A stretch of DNA of 64,000 nucleotides from Paraburkholderia aromaticivorans (lineage in GTDB: Bacteria; Pseudomonadota; Gammaproteobacteria; Burkholderiales; Burkholderiaceae), in assembly GCF_012689525.1 (NCBI RefSeq), contig NZ_CP051516.1, positions 2,170,001 to 2,234,000 on the forward strand, written 5' to 3'. Numbering within the stretch: the stretch's first letter is position 1; each line of letters begins with the position of its first letter. This document shows positions 36,186 through 46,892 of the stretch, one piece after another. The notes below the pieces were generated by a model. That model ran no database searches and was not told where the DNA came from. It saw only the letters and a list, made by a program, of their open reading frames with translations. The translations under genes were made by a program, and so were the position numbers.

Positions 36186-36733
36186 GCCTTTGCCTCCAAG
36201 GCGCGCAATGCGGCGACGACCCGCACCTGATAGGTGACGAACGCCACCAGTTGCGAGAGCGCGACGATGGCGCGCGTCGTCAGGCCGGCAGCCTGTAGTG
36301 CGGTGAGCGCTGCGTGGCCGCTCGTGGCGGGATGCAGGACGAGGGCTTCGGTGTGAGCAAGGATTGCCGCTAGCCGCTTATCGGCAAGCGGTTCGCCCGG
36401 AAGCTCGCGGTGCTGTGCTATCGCATCGAGTAATGCAAGCGTCGCGGCACTGTCCGTCGTTTCGAGTGCCAGCAGACGTTCGCGATAAACCTGCGCGGTC
36501 CGGTCCGCGCGCGACAGCAGCGCTGCGTACCATGCCGTGATCAACCGCTCGCGAAGCGACAGGTCGGTGACGTCGTCCGAGAAAAGCGCGTCGTGGCTGC
36601 CTTGCGTATAGCGTGTCGCATCGGCGCGGAAGGCGCGAAGCGCCGAGATGGCGCCGTCGGGCGCAAGCTCCGCTAGTTGTGCGACGAAGTCGTCGCTCGC
36701 GGCGGGCGGCCGAGGGTCGGGCAATGAAGACAT
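36182..36733 (-). CDS. CMD-domain protein without Cys pair
   Basis: A 183-residue protein of the carboxymuconolactone-decarboxylase fold (LSLRERLITAWYAALLSRADRTAQVY, then a helical half-repeat ending FVTYQVRVVAALRAL). It contains no cysteine at all, so it cannot use the AhpD CxxC chemistry and may be a structural partner of the next gene product. It matches the Avi_7170 type, from memory. Translationally coupled to the AhpD-like gene by an ATGA overlap. Confidence 0.75.
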   Translation of the reverse strand: MSSLPDPRPPAASDDFVAQLAELAPDGAISALRAFRADATRYTQGSHDALFSDDVTDLSLRERLITAWYAALLSRADRTAQVYRERLLALETTDSAATLALLDAIAQHRELPGEPLADKRLAAILAHTEALVLHPATSGHAALTALQAAGLTTRAIVALSQLVAFVTYQVRVVAALRALEAKA

Positions 36734-36760
36734 GAGGTGTTGGTCCGTGAGAAGGAGTGG

Positions 36761-38257
36761 TCAGGCAATGGTGTCGATGGGACGCGCGTCGGCATCGGCA
36801 TCGGCCCATTCGTCGCCGGCGAGTTCGGCCGTGTCGAACGCCTGCAACGCGGCGAAATGCGTCTCGCGGTCGGCGTCGAACAACATCGCGGTGATCGCGC
36901 GTGCGAGGCGTTGCGCGCCGTCGCTGATCGCGGGGATGTCGCCGGCGATCTTGCCGTGTGTCAGGCTCGCCGCGTGATTGAAGCAGTGGATGCGCGCGAG
37001 TGCCGGGCAGCTACCCGGAATACGCTCCTGGAATGCGAGATTGCGATCGAGGTCCGGGGAACTGGCGAGGTCGTCGTTCGGTAGATCGGTCGCGGGCGTG
37101 AAGCGGTCGCGCCAACGGCGCACGTGCGGCGCGATCAGGGCGAACTCGTCGCGCGTGTCGATCTCCGAATGGAAGCCGGTGGCGAAGATCAGGTAGTCGA
37201 GCGCGTAACGGCCCTTCGGCGTGCCAACGACGACCGTCTCGCCTTCGTGAGCCACCTGGGTGAGCGGACTGGCCAGATGCAGCCGCGCCTGCGGGTGTCG
37301 CGCGACCCGCAGCACGCTGTCGCGCGGCGGCGGCGTTTGGGTTCGTGCGGAATAGTGCAGAAAGCGCCACTTCCAGGCGTCGGGCAGACTTGTGAAACCG
37401 TGAACGAGTCCGGGGCTACCGATTCCGGTCAGCTTGTTGATGCGCGGCAGCGCATCGCGGCGCACGAATAGATCGACTTGCGCGGCGCCGGCTTCGAGCG
37501 CGCTCGCGGCATTGTCGAACGCCGATGCGCTCGCGCCCACCACGCCGACACGTTTGCCGCGCAAGGCGGCGAAGTCGATCGCATCGGACGAGTGCGCGTA
37601 GAGACGCGTCGGAAGGTCGCGGACCACGTCAGGAATGAACGGGCCGCCGAGGCCCTCGCGTCCGGTAGCGAGCACGACGTGGCGAGCCCGCACGGTTTCG
37701 CGCCGCGTGTGACTGCTGTCGCCGGACGGCCCGTGCAGGAGATCGAGTTCGAGCAGGCCGTCACTGCGCGTATGCAGCTTCACAACGCGCGTCTCGTTGC
37801 GCACCGGCAGGTCGAGCACGCGGCGATACCAGCGCAGATAATCCATCCACTGCGCGCGCGGTATCTTGTAGAGCGCGCTCCATTGCTCGCGGCCGAACTG
37901 CGCTTCGTACCACGCGCGAAAGGTCAACGCGGGCAAGCGCAGCGCGGGGCCGGTCAACTGTTTCGGCGAGCGCAAGGTCTGCATGCGTGCATACGTGACC
38001 CACGGGCCTTCGTTGCCCGCCGACGCCTGATCGAACAGTTGCTGGTTGTCGATGCCGAGCAGCCGCAACTCGGCGCTCGCTGTGAGTCCCGCCATCCCGG
38101 CGCCGATGATGGCGACGTCGAGCACGCGTTGTGCATCGACGCTGCGCGCCGGCACCCAGGAAGGCGCGGGCAGTTCGAGCCAGTCGAGGTCTTCGCGAAG
38201 CCGGGTTTCGAGCGCGGCCAGTCCGTCGGCGGCGTGTGGAGGATGCGTTGCGGTCAT
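36761..38257 (-). CDS. FAD-dependent NAD(P)-binding monooxygenase
   Basis: A 498-residue flavoprotein with two dinucleotide-binding sites: VAIIGAGMAGLTASAELRLLG (FAD, about 48-68) and RVGVVGASASAFDNAASALE (NAD(P)H, middle). The QLTGPALRLPALTFRAWYEAQFG region resembles flavin-containing monooxygenases, which oxygenate soft nucleophiles such as sulfides and amines. The start overlaps the LysR stop (ATGA, 38254-38257), and the CMD pair follows, so the four are one operon. S-oxygenation is a plausible but unproven role. Confidence 0.85.
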   Translation of the reverse strand: MTATHPPHAADGLAALETRLREDLDWLELPAPSWVPARSVDAQRVLDVAIIGAGMAGLTASAELRLLGIDNQQLFDQASAGNEGPWVTYARMQTLRSPKQLTGPALRLPALTFRAWYEAQFGREQWSALYKIPRAQWMDYLRWYRRVLDLPVRNETRVVKLHTRSDGLLELDLLHGPSGDSSHTRRETVRARHVVLATGREGLGGPFIPDVVRDLPTRLYAHSSDAIDFAALRGKRVGVVGASASAFDNAASALEAGAAQVDLFVRRDALPRINKLTGIGSPGLVHGFTSLPDAWKWRFLHYSARTQTPPPRDSVLRVARHPQARLHLASPLTQVAHEGETVVVGTPKGRYALDYLIFATGFHSEIDTRDEFALIAPHVRRWRDRFTPATDLPNDDLASSPDLDRNLAFQERIPGSCPALARIHCFNHAASLTHGKIAGDIPAISDGAQRLARAITAMLFDADRETHFAALQAFDTAELAGDEWADADADARPIDTIA

Positions 38258-39285
38258 GCCGTGACTCCGGTGTCGCGGTGAGTAGAAGAGGTGTCGTCGT
38301 CGGCGTTTCCAGCGCGATCGTGAGCGACCAGTGCGCCGTGTTGCGACGCCGCGTGCCGCACGGCGCCCGGCAGCAGTGCGTGCGATACGTTAGCCAGCGC
38401 GTCGATCATGGCGTCCACTTCGCCAGTGCGCGGCTGGCCCGACAGCGTGACGACGCCGTACAGAAACGGAATGGGCACGTCGAGCGGTCTCACTTCGACG
38501 TCGGCGAGACGCATGCCGAATGCCGTCGCCGGATCGACGATGGCCACGCCGAGCTTTTCCTGCGCCGCCATCATCGCGTTGAGCGACGCGTTCGTTTCCA
38601 GCGCCACGTTAAGCTCGATGCCGGCCTGGTCGAACGCGCGATCGATCCGGTTTCGCAGCCGATAGCGGTTCGCCAACGTCGCGACCGGTTGGCCGGCAAG
38701 CTGGGCAAGCGGTAGCACGGCATGCTGCGCGAGCGGATCGTCGCGGTGCAGGACCGCCACGCACGGTGCTTCGATGATGTAGTGCACGTCGAGGGCCGCA
38801 TGATCGAGCGGCAGCGTTGCGATGCCGACGTCGGCTGCGCGCGAGAGCAGGGCCTGGACCACCTGCTCGGCGGAGGCGCTGCGCAGCTGCGCGCCGGTGT
38901 GTGTGCGGCCCTGTGCGTGTCCTTGCGCCAACTGTGCCAACTGTGCCAACTGCGCGAGCGCGCGTGGCGCCAACGCCGCCGCAAGTGCGGGCGTCGCAAC
39001 GACGCGCAACGGCAAGGACTCGTCACGGCCGATGGCGCGCGCGCTCGCACGGATCGCGTCGAGCCCGATCAGCGAGCGCTCGACCTCGTCATACAGCAGA
39101 AACGCACGACCGGTCGGCGTGACACGCGGTCCTTTGCGGTCGAACAGCGCATAGCCGATCTCCTGTTCGAGATCCTGGATCATTCTCGTCACGCCCGGTT
39201 GCGAGCGGCCGAGCAAGCGGGCGGCGCCGGTGATGCTGCCCGTCGACATGACCGCCGAAAACGCTTCGAGTTGATGCAGTTCCAT
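38254..39285 (-). CDS. LysR-family transcriptional regulator
   Basis: A 343-residue regulator with the HTH SITGAARLLGRSQPGVTRMIQDLEQEIGYALF and an effector domain. It heads and overlaps the FAD-monooxygenase operon and is divergent from the transporter operon at 39625, so it could control both. A tandem LAQ repeat (LAQLAQLAQLAQ) sits about residues 109-120, encoded by three copies of a 9-base unit. The C terminus is about 40 residues longer than usual and polar (HDRAGNADDDTSSTHRD). Confidence 0.9.
   Translation of the reverse strand: MELHQLEAFSAVMSTGSITGAARLLGRSQPGVTRMIQDLEQEIGYALFDRKGPRVTPTGRAFLLYDEVERSLIGLDAIRASARAIGRDESLPLRVVATPALAAALAPRALAQLAQLAQLAQGHAQGRTHTGAQLRSASAEQVVQALLSRAADVGIATLPLDHAALDVHYIIEAPCVAVLHRDDPLAQHAVLPLAQLAGQPVATLANRYRLRNRIDRAFDQAGIELNVALETNASLNAMMAAQEKLGVAIVDPATAFGMRLADVEVRPLDVPIPFLYGVVTLSGQPRTGEVDAMIDALANVSHALLPGAVRHAASQHGALVAHDRAGNADDDTSSTHRDTGVTA
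38927..38953. repeat. 9-base tandem repeat, three copies
   Basis: The unit GCCAACTGT occurs twice, then GCCAACTGC, in the LysR gene. Because the unit is a multiple of three, copy-number changes would add or remove LAQ residues without breaking the frame. Confidence 0.8.
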
Positions 39286-39624
39286 GCAATGCCTCGTCCA
39301 TGTGATGGGTGTATTCTAGAGGCGCCTGGATGCACGATTCTTATAATAAATTCCGCTATGCATTTGACGGAAGTTGCAGTGCGCTGACGCGCAAGCGAAA
39401 TCTGGCGATGGGTCGGCTGCAGTCCGAGATCAATAAAAAGCCCATGAAATAAGGGGTTTTGTGCGATTGACCGCACTCCACACGAGCTTCGGCGGGTTGT
39501 CCGCCGATTTTTTTTCATAAGCTTTGCGCTCGCGCTGGAATAAGCTTTGACGCTTATCTTCGTTGGCCCGCTTCCGGGCGACATGGTTACATCGGCTCAC
39601 TCTATTTCATGGCGTGAGAACAGC
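39286..39624. promoter_or_regulatory. Divergent regulatory region of LysR and Liv-type operons
   Basis: 339 bases between the LysR start and the binding-protein start, with AT-rich stretches around 39330-39370 and 39500-39545 that probably hold the two promoters and the LysR box. No gene or clear hairpin is seen. LysR proteins commonly bind such spaces and regulate both directions. Confidence 0.5.
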
Positions 39625-40803
39625 ATGTCGATTCTGTGGACCAACAAGCGCGGCGCCGCCCGCACACTGCTGCAACTGGCCGGCGCACTGACGATCGCAT
39701 TCGGCGCCGCCGTGCCCGCGGCCAACGCGGCCGATCCGTACTGGGTCGGCGTGACCGGACCGCTCAGCGGTCAGGACGCGCAATACGGCGAGCAGTGGAA
39801 GCGCGGCTTCGATCTCGCGCTCGAGCAGATCAACGGCAACGGCGGCATCAACGGCCATCCGCTCAGCTACGACTTCGAGGATAGCCGCAGCGATCCGCGT
39901 CAGGCGGTCGCCATCGCGCAGAAGTTCGTCGACGACAAACGCATCCTGCTCGAACTGGGCGATCTGTCGAGCGGCGCATCGATGGCCGCATCGCCGGTCT
40001 ACCAGCGCGCCGGTCTCGTGCAGTTCGGCTTCACCAACTCGCATCCCGACTTCACCAAGGGTGGCGACTATATGTGGAGCACGGCAATCAGCCAGGCGGA
40101 AGAACAGCCGATGCTCGCCCACTACGTGACCAAAGGGCTCGGCTTCAAAAAGATCGCGGTGCTCTATCTGAATACCGACTGGGGCCGCACGAGCAAGGAC
40201 ATCTTCGCGAAGGCCGCCGTGGCGAACGGCGCGCAAGTGGTCGCGGCCGAGGCGTATCAGCCGAACGAGAAGGATTTTCGCGCGACGCTCACGCGCGTGC
40301 GCAGTGAAGAACCCGACTCGATCGTGTTGATCTCGTACTACTCCGACGGTGCGCAGATCGTTCGCCAGGCGCGCGCGGCGGGTGTGCGCACGCCGATCGC
40401 GGCGGTCGGCTCCGTGTATTCGCCGAAGTTCATCGATCTGGGCGGTGCCGCAGTGAACGGCGTCTATACCGAATCAAATTTCTTCCCTGGCGACCCGCGC
40501 CCGGAAGTGCAGAGCTTCGTGCAGCGCTACCGCGCGAAGTACGGCGCCGAGCCGGATACCTTCGCCGCGCGCGCCTACGACGCGATGATTCTCGCGAGCG
40601 AAGTGATTCGCCGCTATGGCGCGGACCGTACCGCTGTGCATGACGGTTTTTCGAAAATCAGCGACGTGCCGAGTGTGATCTTCGGCAAGTTCAAGTTCGA
40701 TCCGCAGACGCGCCGTGTGGCCGGCGCGAAGAATCTCGACCTCGTCGTCAAGGACGGGAAATTCGCCTTGTGGGACGGCGCCAGCGCCGTGCACGCGCAA
40801 TGA
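39625..40803 (+). CDS. Branched-chain-amino-acid-type ABC substrate-binding protein (copy 2)
   Basis: A 392-residue periplasmic binding protein with a signal peptide ending AANAAD (cleavage about residue 38). The LivK fold shows WVGVTGPLSGQDAQYG, EDSRSDPRQAV and LNTDWGRTSKD. It is a close paralogue of the protein at 34306-35481. It heads the operon with the fused permease and two ATPases. The ligand is likely an organic acid, amino acid or sulfur compound; the family alone does not decide. Start chosen at ATG 39625 to give a proper signal peptide. Confidence 0.92.
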   Translation: MSILWTNKRGAARTLLQLAGALTIAFGAAVPAANAADPYWVGVTGPLSGQDAQYGEQWKRGFDLALEQINGNGGINGHPLSYDFEDSRSDPRQAVAIAQKFVDDKRILLELGDLSSGASMAASPVYQRAGLVQFGFTNSHPDFTKGGDYMWSTAISQAEEQPMLAHYVTKGLGFKKIAVLYLNTDWGRTSKDIFAKAAVANGAQVVAAEAYQPNEKDFRATLTRVRSEEPDSIVLISYYSDGAQIVRQARAAGVRTPIAAVGSVYSPKFIDLGGAAVNGVYTESNFFPGDPRPEVQSFVQRYRAKYGAEPDTFAARAYDAMILASEVIRRYGADRTAVHDGFSKISDVPSVIFGKFKFDPQTRRVAGAKNLDLVVKDGKFALWDGASAVHAQ

Positions 40804-40843
40804 TCGAACGCACGAACATGTTGCGCCACGGGACTGACACGCC

Positions 40844-42667
40844 ATGACTGCCTGGTTCGACTACACGATCAACGGACTGATCGTCGGCAATATCTATGCG
40901 TTGCTGGCGGTCGGCCTTGCGCTGATCTTCGGCGTATCGCATCTGATCAACTTCGCCCACGGTTCGGTGTACATGGTGGGCGGCTTTATCGGCTGGCTGT
41001 GTCTGACGCGGCTCGGCTTGCCGTTGCCCGTCGCGCTTCTGGCGACCGTCGCGGGCTGCGCGCTGCTAGGTATCGTGATCGAGCGGATCGGTTTGAGGCC
41101 GTTGCAGGGCGCCGCGCGCATCGCGCCGCTGCTCGCCACCATTGGTATCAGTTTCGTACTCGACCAGTTGGCGCAGATCGTCTTCGGTCCCGACCCGCGT
41201 CCGGTGCCGAGTCCGCTGCCGCAATGGACGCTCTCGATCGGCGGAGCGACCCTCGGCTCGCTCGATTTGCTGATCGCGGCGATCGGCGTCGGCGCCGCGG
41301 CCGTGCTTTACGTGTTCCTGCGCTTCACGCGACTTGGCTGGGCCGTCCGCGCGACCGCCCAGGATCGCGACGCCGCGCAGCAGATGGGCGTCAACGTCAA
41401 TGCCGTGAATCAGGCCGTGTTCGCGATCGCGTGCGGCCTCGGTGGTTTGAGCGGGCTACTGGTGGGCATGTACTACAACAGCATCGATCCCGCGATGGGT
41501 TTTCAGGCGACGCTGAAGGGCGTTGTCGCATTGCTGATCGGCGGACTGGGAAACGTGCCGGGCGCGATCGCAGGGAGCCTGCTGCTGGGTCTCGTCGAGA
41601 GCTATGGTGTTGCGCTGTTCGGCACGAGCTATCGCGACCTGTTCGCGTTCGTGCTGTTACTGGCGTTTCTCGTGTGGCGGCCCAATGGACTTTTCAGTTC
41701 GAACCGCCGGCTGCCGCCCGAGCCGCTGACGGGCACGTTTCTGTCAAATCGCCGCGCGGTCCGGATTCCGCGCCGCGTGATCGTCGCGGTGGTGGCGCTC
41801 GCGTTCGTGCTGCCGTTCGCGACGCCTTCCTCATACGTTCTGCAAACGCTCACCAACGGCTGGATCTATGGGCTGCTTGCGCTGAGCCTGACGCTGGTCG
41901 CGGGGACTGTCGGGCAGATCTCGCTCGGCCACGCGGCGCTGCTGCTGATCGGTGCTTACGCGTCGGCGCTGCTGTCGGTGAACCTGGGCTGGTCGCCCGC
42001 GCTGACGATTCCGCTCGCCGGTCTCATTACCGCGGCGATCGGCACGCTGCTGGTCTATCCGTCGTTCCGGCTGCGCGGACATTATGTGTCGATCGCGACG
42101 CTCGGTATCGGCGAGATCATTGGTCTCGTCGTGCTCAACTGGGACAGCCTGACGCGGGGTCCGGTCGGCATCACCGGCATTCCGCCGTTATCGCTATTCG
42201 GCTGGCAATTGACGGGCGTGCGCGCCGTTTACTGGTTCACGCTTGCGGTGCTCGTTCTGCTCGCGCTGCTGCAGGTGCGGCTGCTGCGCTCGCATCTGGG
42301 CCGCACGTGGCGCGCGATTCGCGAGGACGACGTCGCCGCGCGCGCTTACGGCATACGCCCCAACCGCTACAAGGCGATCGCTTTCGCATGCGGCGGACTG
42401 GCGGCGGGTATTGGCGGCGGCATTTCGGCGCATCTGTATAGCTATATCAACTACCAGACCTTCGACTCGCAGGTGTCGATCCTCGCGCTGACGATGGTGA
42501 TTCTCGGCGGCCTCGGCAGCGTGATCGGCGCGGTGGCGGGCGCGATCGCGCTGATCAGCCTCCCCGAACTGTTCCGCTTTGCCGCCGATTACCGGATGCT
42601 GATCTACGGCGTGATCCTGTTGCTGCTGGTGCGCTTCAGGCCGCAGGGCCTGTTCGGCGCGGTATGA
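40844..42667 (+). CDS. Fused LivH-LivM-type ABC permease
   Basis: A 607-residue inner-membrane protein joining the two permease halves that are usually separate genes. Residues about 1-290 are LivH-like ([41 protein letters not shown]), and about 310-607 LivM-like ([56 protein letters not shown]). Such fusions are known in Burkholderia and related groups. The stop overlaps the next gene by four bases (42664-42667). Confidence 0.92.
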   Translation: MTAWFDYTINGLIVGNIYALLAVGLALIFGVSHLINFAHGSVYMVGGFIGWLCLTRLGLPLPVALLATVAGCALLGIVIERIGLRPLQGAARIAPLLATIGISFVLDQLAQIVFGPDPRPVPSPLPQWTLSIGGATLGSLDLLIAAIGVGAAAVLYVFLRFTRLGWAVRATAQDRDAAQQMGVNVNAVNQAVFAIACGLGGLSGLLVGMYYNSIDPAMGFQATLKGVVALLIGGLGNVPGAIAGSLLLGLVESYGVALFGTSYRDLFAFVLLLAFLVWRPNGLFSSNRRLPPEPLTGTFLSNRRAVRIPRRVIVAVVALAFVLPFATPSSYVLQTLTNGWIYGLLALSLTLVAGTVGQISLGHAALLLIGAYASALLSVNLGWSPALTIPLAGLITAAIGTLLVYPSFRLRGHYVSIATLGIGEIIGLVVLNWDSLTRGPVGITGIPPLSLFGWQLTGVRAVYWFTLAVLVLLALLQVRLLRSHLGRTWRAIREDDVAARAYGIRPNRYKAIAFACGGLAAGIGGGISAHLYSYINYQTFDSQVSILALTMVILGGLGSVIGAVAGAIALISLPELFRFAADYRMLIYGVILLLLVRFRPQGLFGAV

Positions 42668-43544
42668 CGGAGACGACCATGACCTCTACTTCCACCAGCA
42701 GTGCGGACATTCTGTTCGACGTGCGTCGCGTGACGCGCCGCTTCGGCGGTCTCGTCGCCGTCGACGAAGTGAATCTGTCGGTTGCGCGCGGCGAATGCGT
42801 GAGCGTGATCGGACCGAACGGCGCGGGCAAGTCGACACTCTTCAATCTGCTCACGGGAATCGACACGCCGGACGCGGGCGAAGTGCGCTTCGGCGGCGAG
42901 GACGTGACCGGCATGGCGCCGGAACGGCTCGCCGCGCGCGGCATCGCGCGCACGTTCCAGCATGGACGGGTGTTCGGCAACCTGAGCGTGCTGGACAACG
43001 TGTTGATCGGCGCCCACGCGCGTCTTGCCACGACGCGGCGCGGCTGGCCCGTGGTCGGCGCATTCGCCGAAGTGCTGCGCGCGCTGGTCGGGCCCGCAGC
43101 GGTACGCCGCGAGGACGCCGAGCTGCGCGAAGAAGTGACGGCGCTGCTGGCGCGCTTCGGTACCCGGCTTGCGCCGCGCATCGACGAACCGGCGCACAGC
43201 CTGTCCTACGCGAACCGCCGGCGCGTCGAGATCGCGCGCGCGCTGGCGCTGCGTCCGCGTATTCTCCTGCTCGACGAACCGACTGCCGGGATGAACGAGT
43301 CCGAGACCGCGGAGATGCTCGAACTGATTCTCGAACTCAAGCGCGAGGGCCTGACGATCCTGCTGATCGAACACAAGCTCGATCTCGTGATGCGGCTTTC
43401 CGATCGCGTGCTCGTGCTCGACGACGGCCGCAAGATCGCGTCGGGTTTACCGGACGAGGTGCGTAACGATCCGGCCGTGATCGAAGCGTACCTTGGGCAC
43501 CGGCAGGTCGGCGCGCAGGCCGGTCGAAGCGAGACGGCCGCCGC

Positions 43545-43548
<4 letters not shown>
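42664..43548 (+). CDS. LivG-type ABC ATPase
   Basis: A 294-residue ATP-binding subunit. Walker A is GPNGAGKST (about 50-58), the signature is the LivG-like [15 protein letters not shown], and Walker B is [12 protein letters not shown]. Energises the fused permease with the LivF-type subunit. Overlaps both neighbours by four bases, showing tight coupling. An alternative start lies five codons downstream. Confidence 0.92.
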
Positions 43549-44357
<809 letters not shown>

Positions 44358-44371
44358 GTAAAAAGAGGTAA

Positions 44372-44397
44372 CGTCCCGCGTTTTACGCTGCGGGACG
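44372..44397 (-). terminator. Terminator hairpin shared by convergent genes
   Basis: CGTCCCGC (44372-44379) and GCGGGACG (44390-44397) pair perfectly. On the minus strand the stem is followed by TTACCTCTTTTTAC, a usable T-run, so it should terminate the VOC gene; it lies also just after the Liv-type operon. Confidence 0.6.
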
Positions 44398-44417
44398 CTA
44401 TACGCGCATTGGCGCGA

Positions 44418-45230
44418 TCAGGAGCGTGCGACGAGTTCGAGCGTCGCGCTGTGCGTGAGTTCGCGGGAAAGCTCGCGAGCGGCGTCGTTTGCTTGCGTTT
44501 GCAGTGCGACGGCGAAGACGCCTTCGCCGCGTGTGGCCAGGTGTTTGCGAACGTCGGATGCGAGGCCCGTTGCGGCTTCGTGAGACGCGCGCACAGGGCT
44601 TATCAGCGTCAGCGTGGTCGTGCCGAGCGGCAGGATGGCAATCGTGATGCCGTAGCCCGGCAGCGGCGCACGCTGCACGTTAAATTCACCGAGCAGCGCG
44701 CGATATCGTGTGAGGCTCGCCTCCACGTCGTTCACGGCAAGCGTGATGTTCGCGACGCCGCTTGCGCCGTTCGCGTGGTGGCGCACGTCGCCTTCGGCCA
44801 CGCGCAGACGGCGCGGCGTTAGATCTCCGCAAAGGAAAGGCAAGTCGGCAACAGGCGGTTTGCCGATCTGCCATTCGAGTCGTTCGCCGTCGGGCCTGAC
44901 GCGTCCGCCGGCGATGGGGCCGTCGTAAAGAAGCCCGCGCTGGTGAGCCGCATCGATCGTTGCGCCGACCGATTGCGGCAGCAGCGCGAAATCGACGAAG
45001 CCATCACCGACGCTATGCCCGGCGTCCCACCAGCGATGCTCGGGCGCGTCGCGCAGAAAGGCGATCAGTTCGAAGTAGCTGCCGTCGGCGAAACCGATCA
45101 ACGCGTTGTGCGTGGCGCCGTCGGCGTGCGTGCCGCCGCGCTGCACCGTAAAGCCGAGCGCGCTGAAATGGGTGATGGCCTGTTCGAGATCCTGCACGCG
45201 GATCACGATGTGGTCGAGTGAAAGGGACAT
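44418..45230 (-). CDS. VOC/glyoxalase-like domain protein
   Basis: A 270-residue protein with two halves of the vicinal-oxygen-chelate fold: LDHIVIRVQDLEQAITHFSALGF at the start, then ITLAVNDVEASLTRYRALLGEF in the second half. The Glyoxalase_3 type has a metal site in some members only. It lies between the Liv-type transporter and a flavin monooxygenase, so it may act on the same substrate. Function unproven. Confidence 0.8.
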   Translation of the reverse strand: MSLSLDHIVIRVQDLEQAITHFSALGFTVQRGGTHADGATHNALIGFADGSYFELIAFLRDAPEHRWWDAGHSVGDGFVDFALLPQSVGATIDAAHQRGLLYDGPIAGGRVRPDGERLEWQIGKPPVADLPFLCGDLTPRRLRVAEGDVRHHANGASGVANITLAVNDVEASLTRYRALLGEFNVQRAPLPGYGITIAILPLGTTTLTLISPVRASHEAATGLASDVRKHLATRGEGVFAVALQTQANDAARELSRELTHSATLELVARS

Positions 45231-45548
45231 GCGGGGCGAACTCCTCAGGTGAGTGGCTGACGAGTATGCGAAGCCATTTGCTAAAACGCTAACAACGGAT
45301 TGTCGATTGCATAGCGCCGTAGGTGGAATGGCGCGGTGAGTTCGTCATCGGTTCGTGTAGTTGGGCACCGTTCAACGAGACGGTGATCATTCAAATGGCC
45401 CCCTCATAATGATCATGCTTTCGGTTTGATTTCGTTAGTTCACTGACGAATATGGATCGATGGATTTGTTCGTGGCGAGATGCGCGGCACGCACCGAGAA
45501 TCGGATAAGTCGCCCGACCCACTTCTCAATTCACTTTCCCGAACCTCC
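45231..45548. promoter_or_regulatory. Divergent region with two inverted repeats
   Basis: 318 bases between the VOC and luciferase-like genes. It contains CACCGT-N8-ACGGTG (45366-45385) and TGATCATT-N16-AATGATCA (45384-45415), sharing bases at their junction. These are candidate regulator sites or a hairpin. No gene is supported. Confidence 0.45.
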
Positions 45549-46892
45549 ATGAGCAAACGTAGCGGACATCTGCGCCTTGGTGCTTTCCTTTATCCCGCCG
45601 GGCATCATATTGCGGCATGGCGTCATCCCGAGGCGCAGGCCGACGCCGGCGTCAATTTCCGTCACTATGTCCAGCTTGCGCAGCAAGCCGAGGCGGCGAA
45701 GTTCGATCTGATCTTTCTCGCCGACGGCGTGGGCACGCGCGGGGACGACGTCGACTTCCTGAGCCGCACGGCGCACAGCTATGTGGCGCAGTTCGAACCG
45801 ATCACATTGCTGTCGGCGCTGGCGGCGGTGACGGAGCGCATCGGCCTGGTCGGCACGGCTTCGACGAGTTTCAACGAGCCGTATCACATCGCCCGCAAAT
45901 TCGCCTCGCTCGATCACATCAGCGCAGGACGTGCGGGGTGGAATCTGGTCACGTCGTCGAGCGAGCATGAGGCGAAGAACTTCAACCGCGACAAGCATTT
46001 CGACCATGCGGAGCGGTATGCGCGTGCCGCCGAATTCGCCGAAGTCACTGCGGGACTGTGGGATAGCTGGGAAGACGACGCATTCGTGCGCAACAAACAG
46101 GAAGGCCGTTTCTTCGACCCGCTTAAGCGCCATGTGCTCGATCACAAAGGACGCTTCTTTCAGGTGAAGGGGCCGTTGAACGTCGCGCGCTCTCCGCAGG
46201 GACATCCGGTCGTCGTGCAGGCGGGATCGTCCGAAGCAGGCCGCGACCTGGCGGCCAGAACGGCCGAGGTGATTTTCACGGCGCAGCAAACGCTGCCGGA
46301 CGCGGTGGCTTTTTACGCGGACGTGAAAGGGCGCATGCAAGCTTATGGCCGTGATCCGGATGATCTGAAGATCATGCCGGGTGTGCTGCCGATCGTCGGC
46401 CGCACCGAAAGCGAGGCCCGCGAGAAATTCGACCAGTTGCAGTCGCTCGTCGATCCGAAGGTCGGCCTCGCGCTGGTGTCCGGACTGACGGGCGGATTCG
46501 ATCTCTCGGAGTATCCACTCGACGGTCCGATCCCGGAACTGCCGGAAACGAATGCCAGCAAGAGCCGGCAGTCGCTGACACTGGAACTGGCCCGCCGCGA
46601 GAATCTCACGATTCGCCAACTCTATCTGCGGGTGGCGGGCGCGCGTGGCCACTGGCAACTGGTCGGCACGCCGGCGCAAATCGTCGATCAACTCGAAGAG
46701 CGCTTCGTGAATCACGGGGCCGACGGCTTCAACGTGATGCCGCCGGTGCTGCCGGACGGCCTGACCGATTTCGTCGGACTGGTGCTGCCCGAATTGCGGC
46801 GACGCGGCCTGTTTCGCGAGGAGTATGAGGGCCGCACGCTGCGTGAGAACCTGGGGCTGCGTCGGCCTGAACGTCGCTCTTCAACGGCTTGA
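45549..46892 (+). CDS. Luciferase-like flavin monooxygenase (NtaA/DszA/SnaA-like)
   Basis: A 447-residue FMNH2-dependent monooxygenase of the luciferase superfamily. The NtaA/SnaA/DszA type is shown by LGAFLYPAGHHIAAWRHP, FLADGVGTRGDDV, SAGRAGWNLVTSS and NFNRDKHFDHAERYARAAEF. Relatives oxidise nitrilotriacetate, sulfones or similar substrates using reduced flavin from a separate reductase; none is encoded nearby. It starts at ATG 45549 and is followed by a DszC/SfnB-like protein, a combination seen in sulfur-acquisition clusters. Confidence 0.88.
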   Translation: MSKRSGHLRLGAFLYPAGHHIAAWRHPEAQADAGVNFRHYVQLAQQAEAAKFDLIFLADGVGTRGDDVDFLSRTAHSYVAQFEPITLLSALAAVTERIGLVGTASTSFNEPYHIARKFASLDHISAGRAGWNLVTSSSEHEAKNFNRDKHFDHAERYARAAEFAEVTAGLWDSWEDDAFVRNKQEGRFFDPLKRHVLDHKGRFFQVKGPLNVARSPQGHPVVVQAGSSEAGRDLAARTAEVIFTAQQTLPDAVAFYADVKGRMQAYGRDPDDLKIMPGVLPIVGRTESEAREKFDQLQSLVDPKVGLALVSGLTGGFDLSEYPLDGPIPELPETNASKSRQSLTLELARRENLTIRQLYLRVAGARGHWQLVGTPAQIVDQLEERFVNHGADGFNVMPPVLPDGLTDFVGLVLPELRRRGLFREEYEGRTLRENLGLRRPERRSSTA

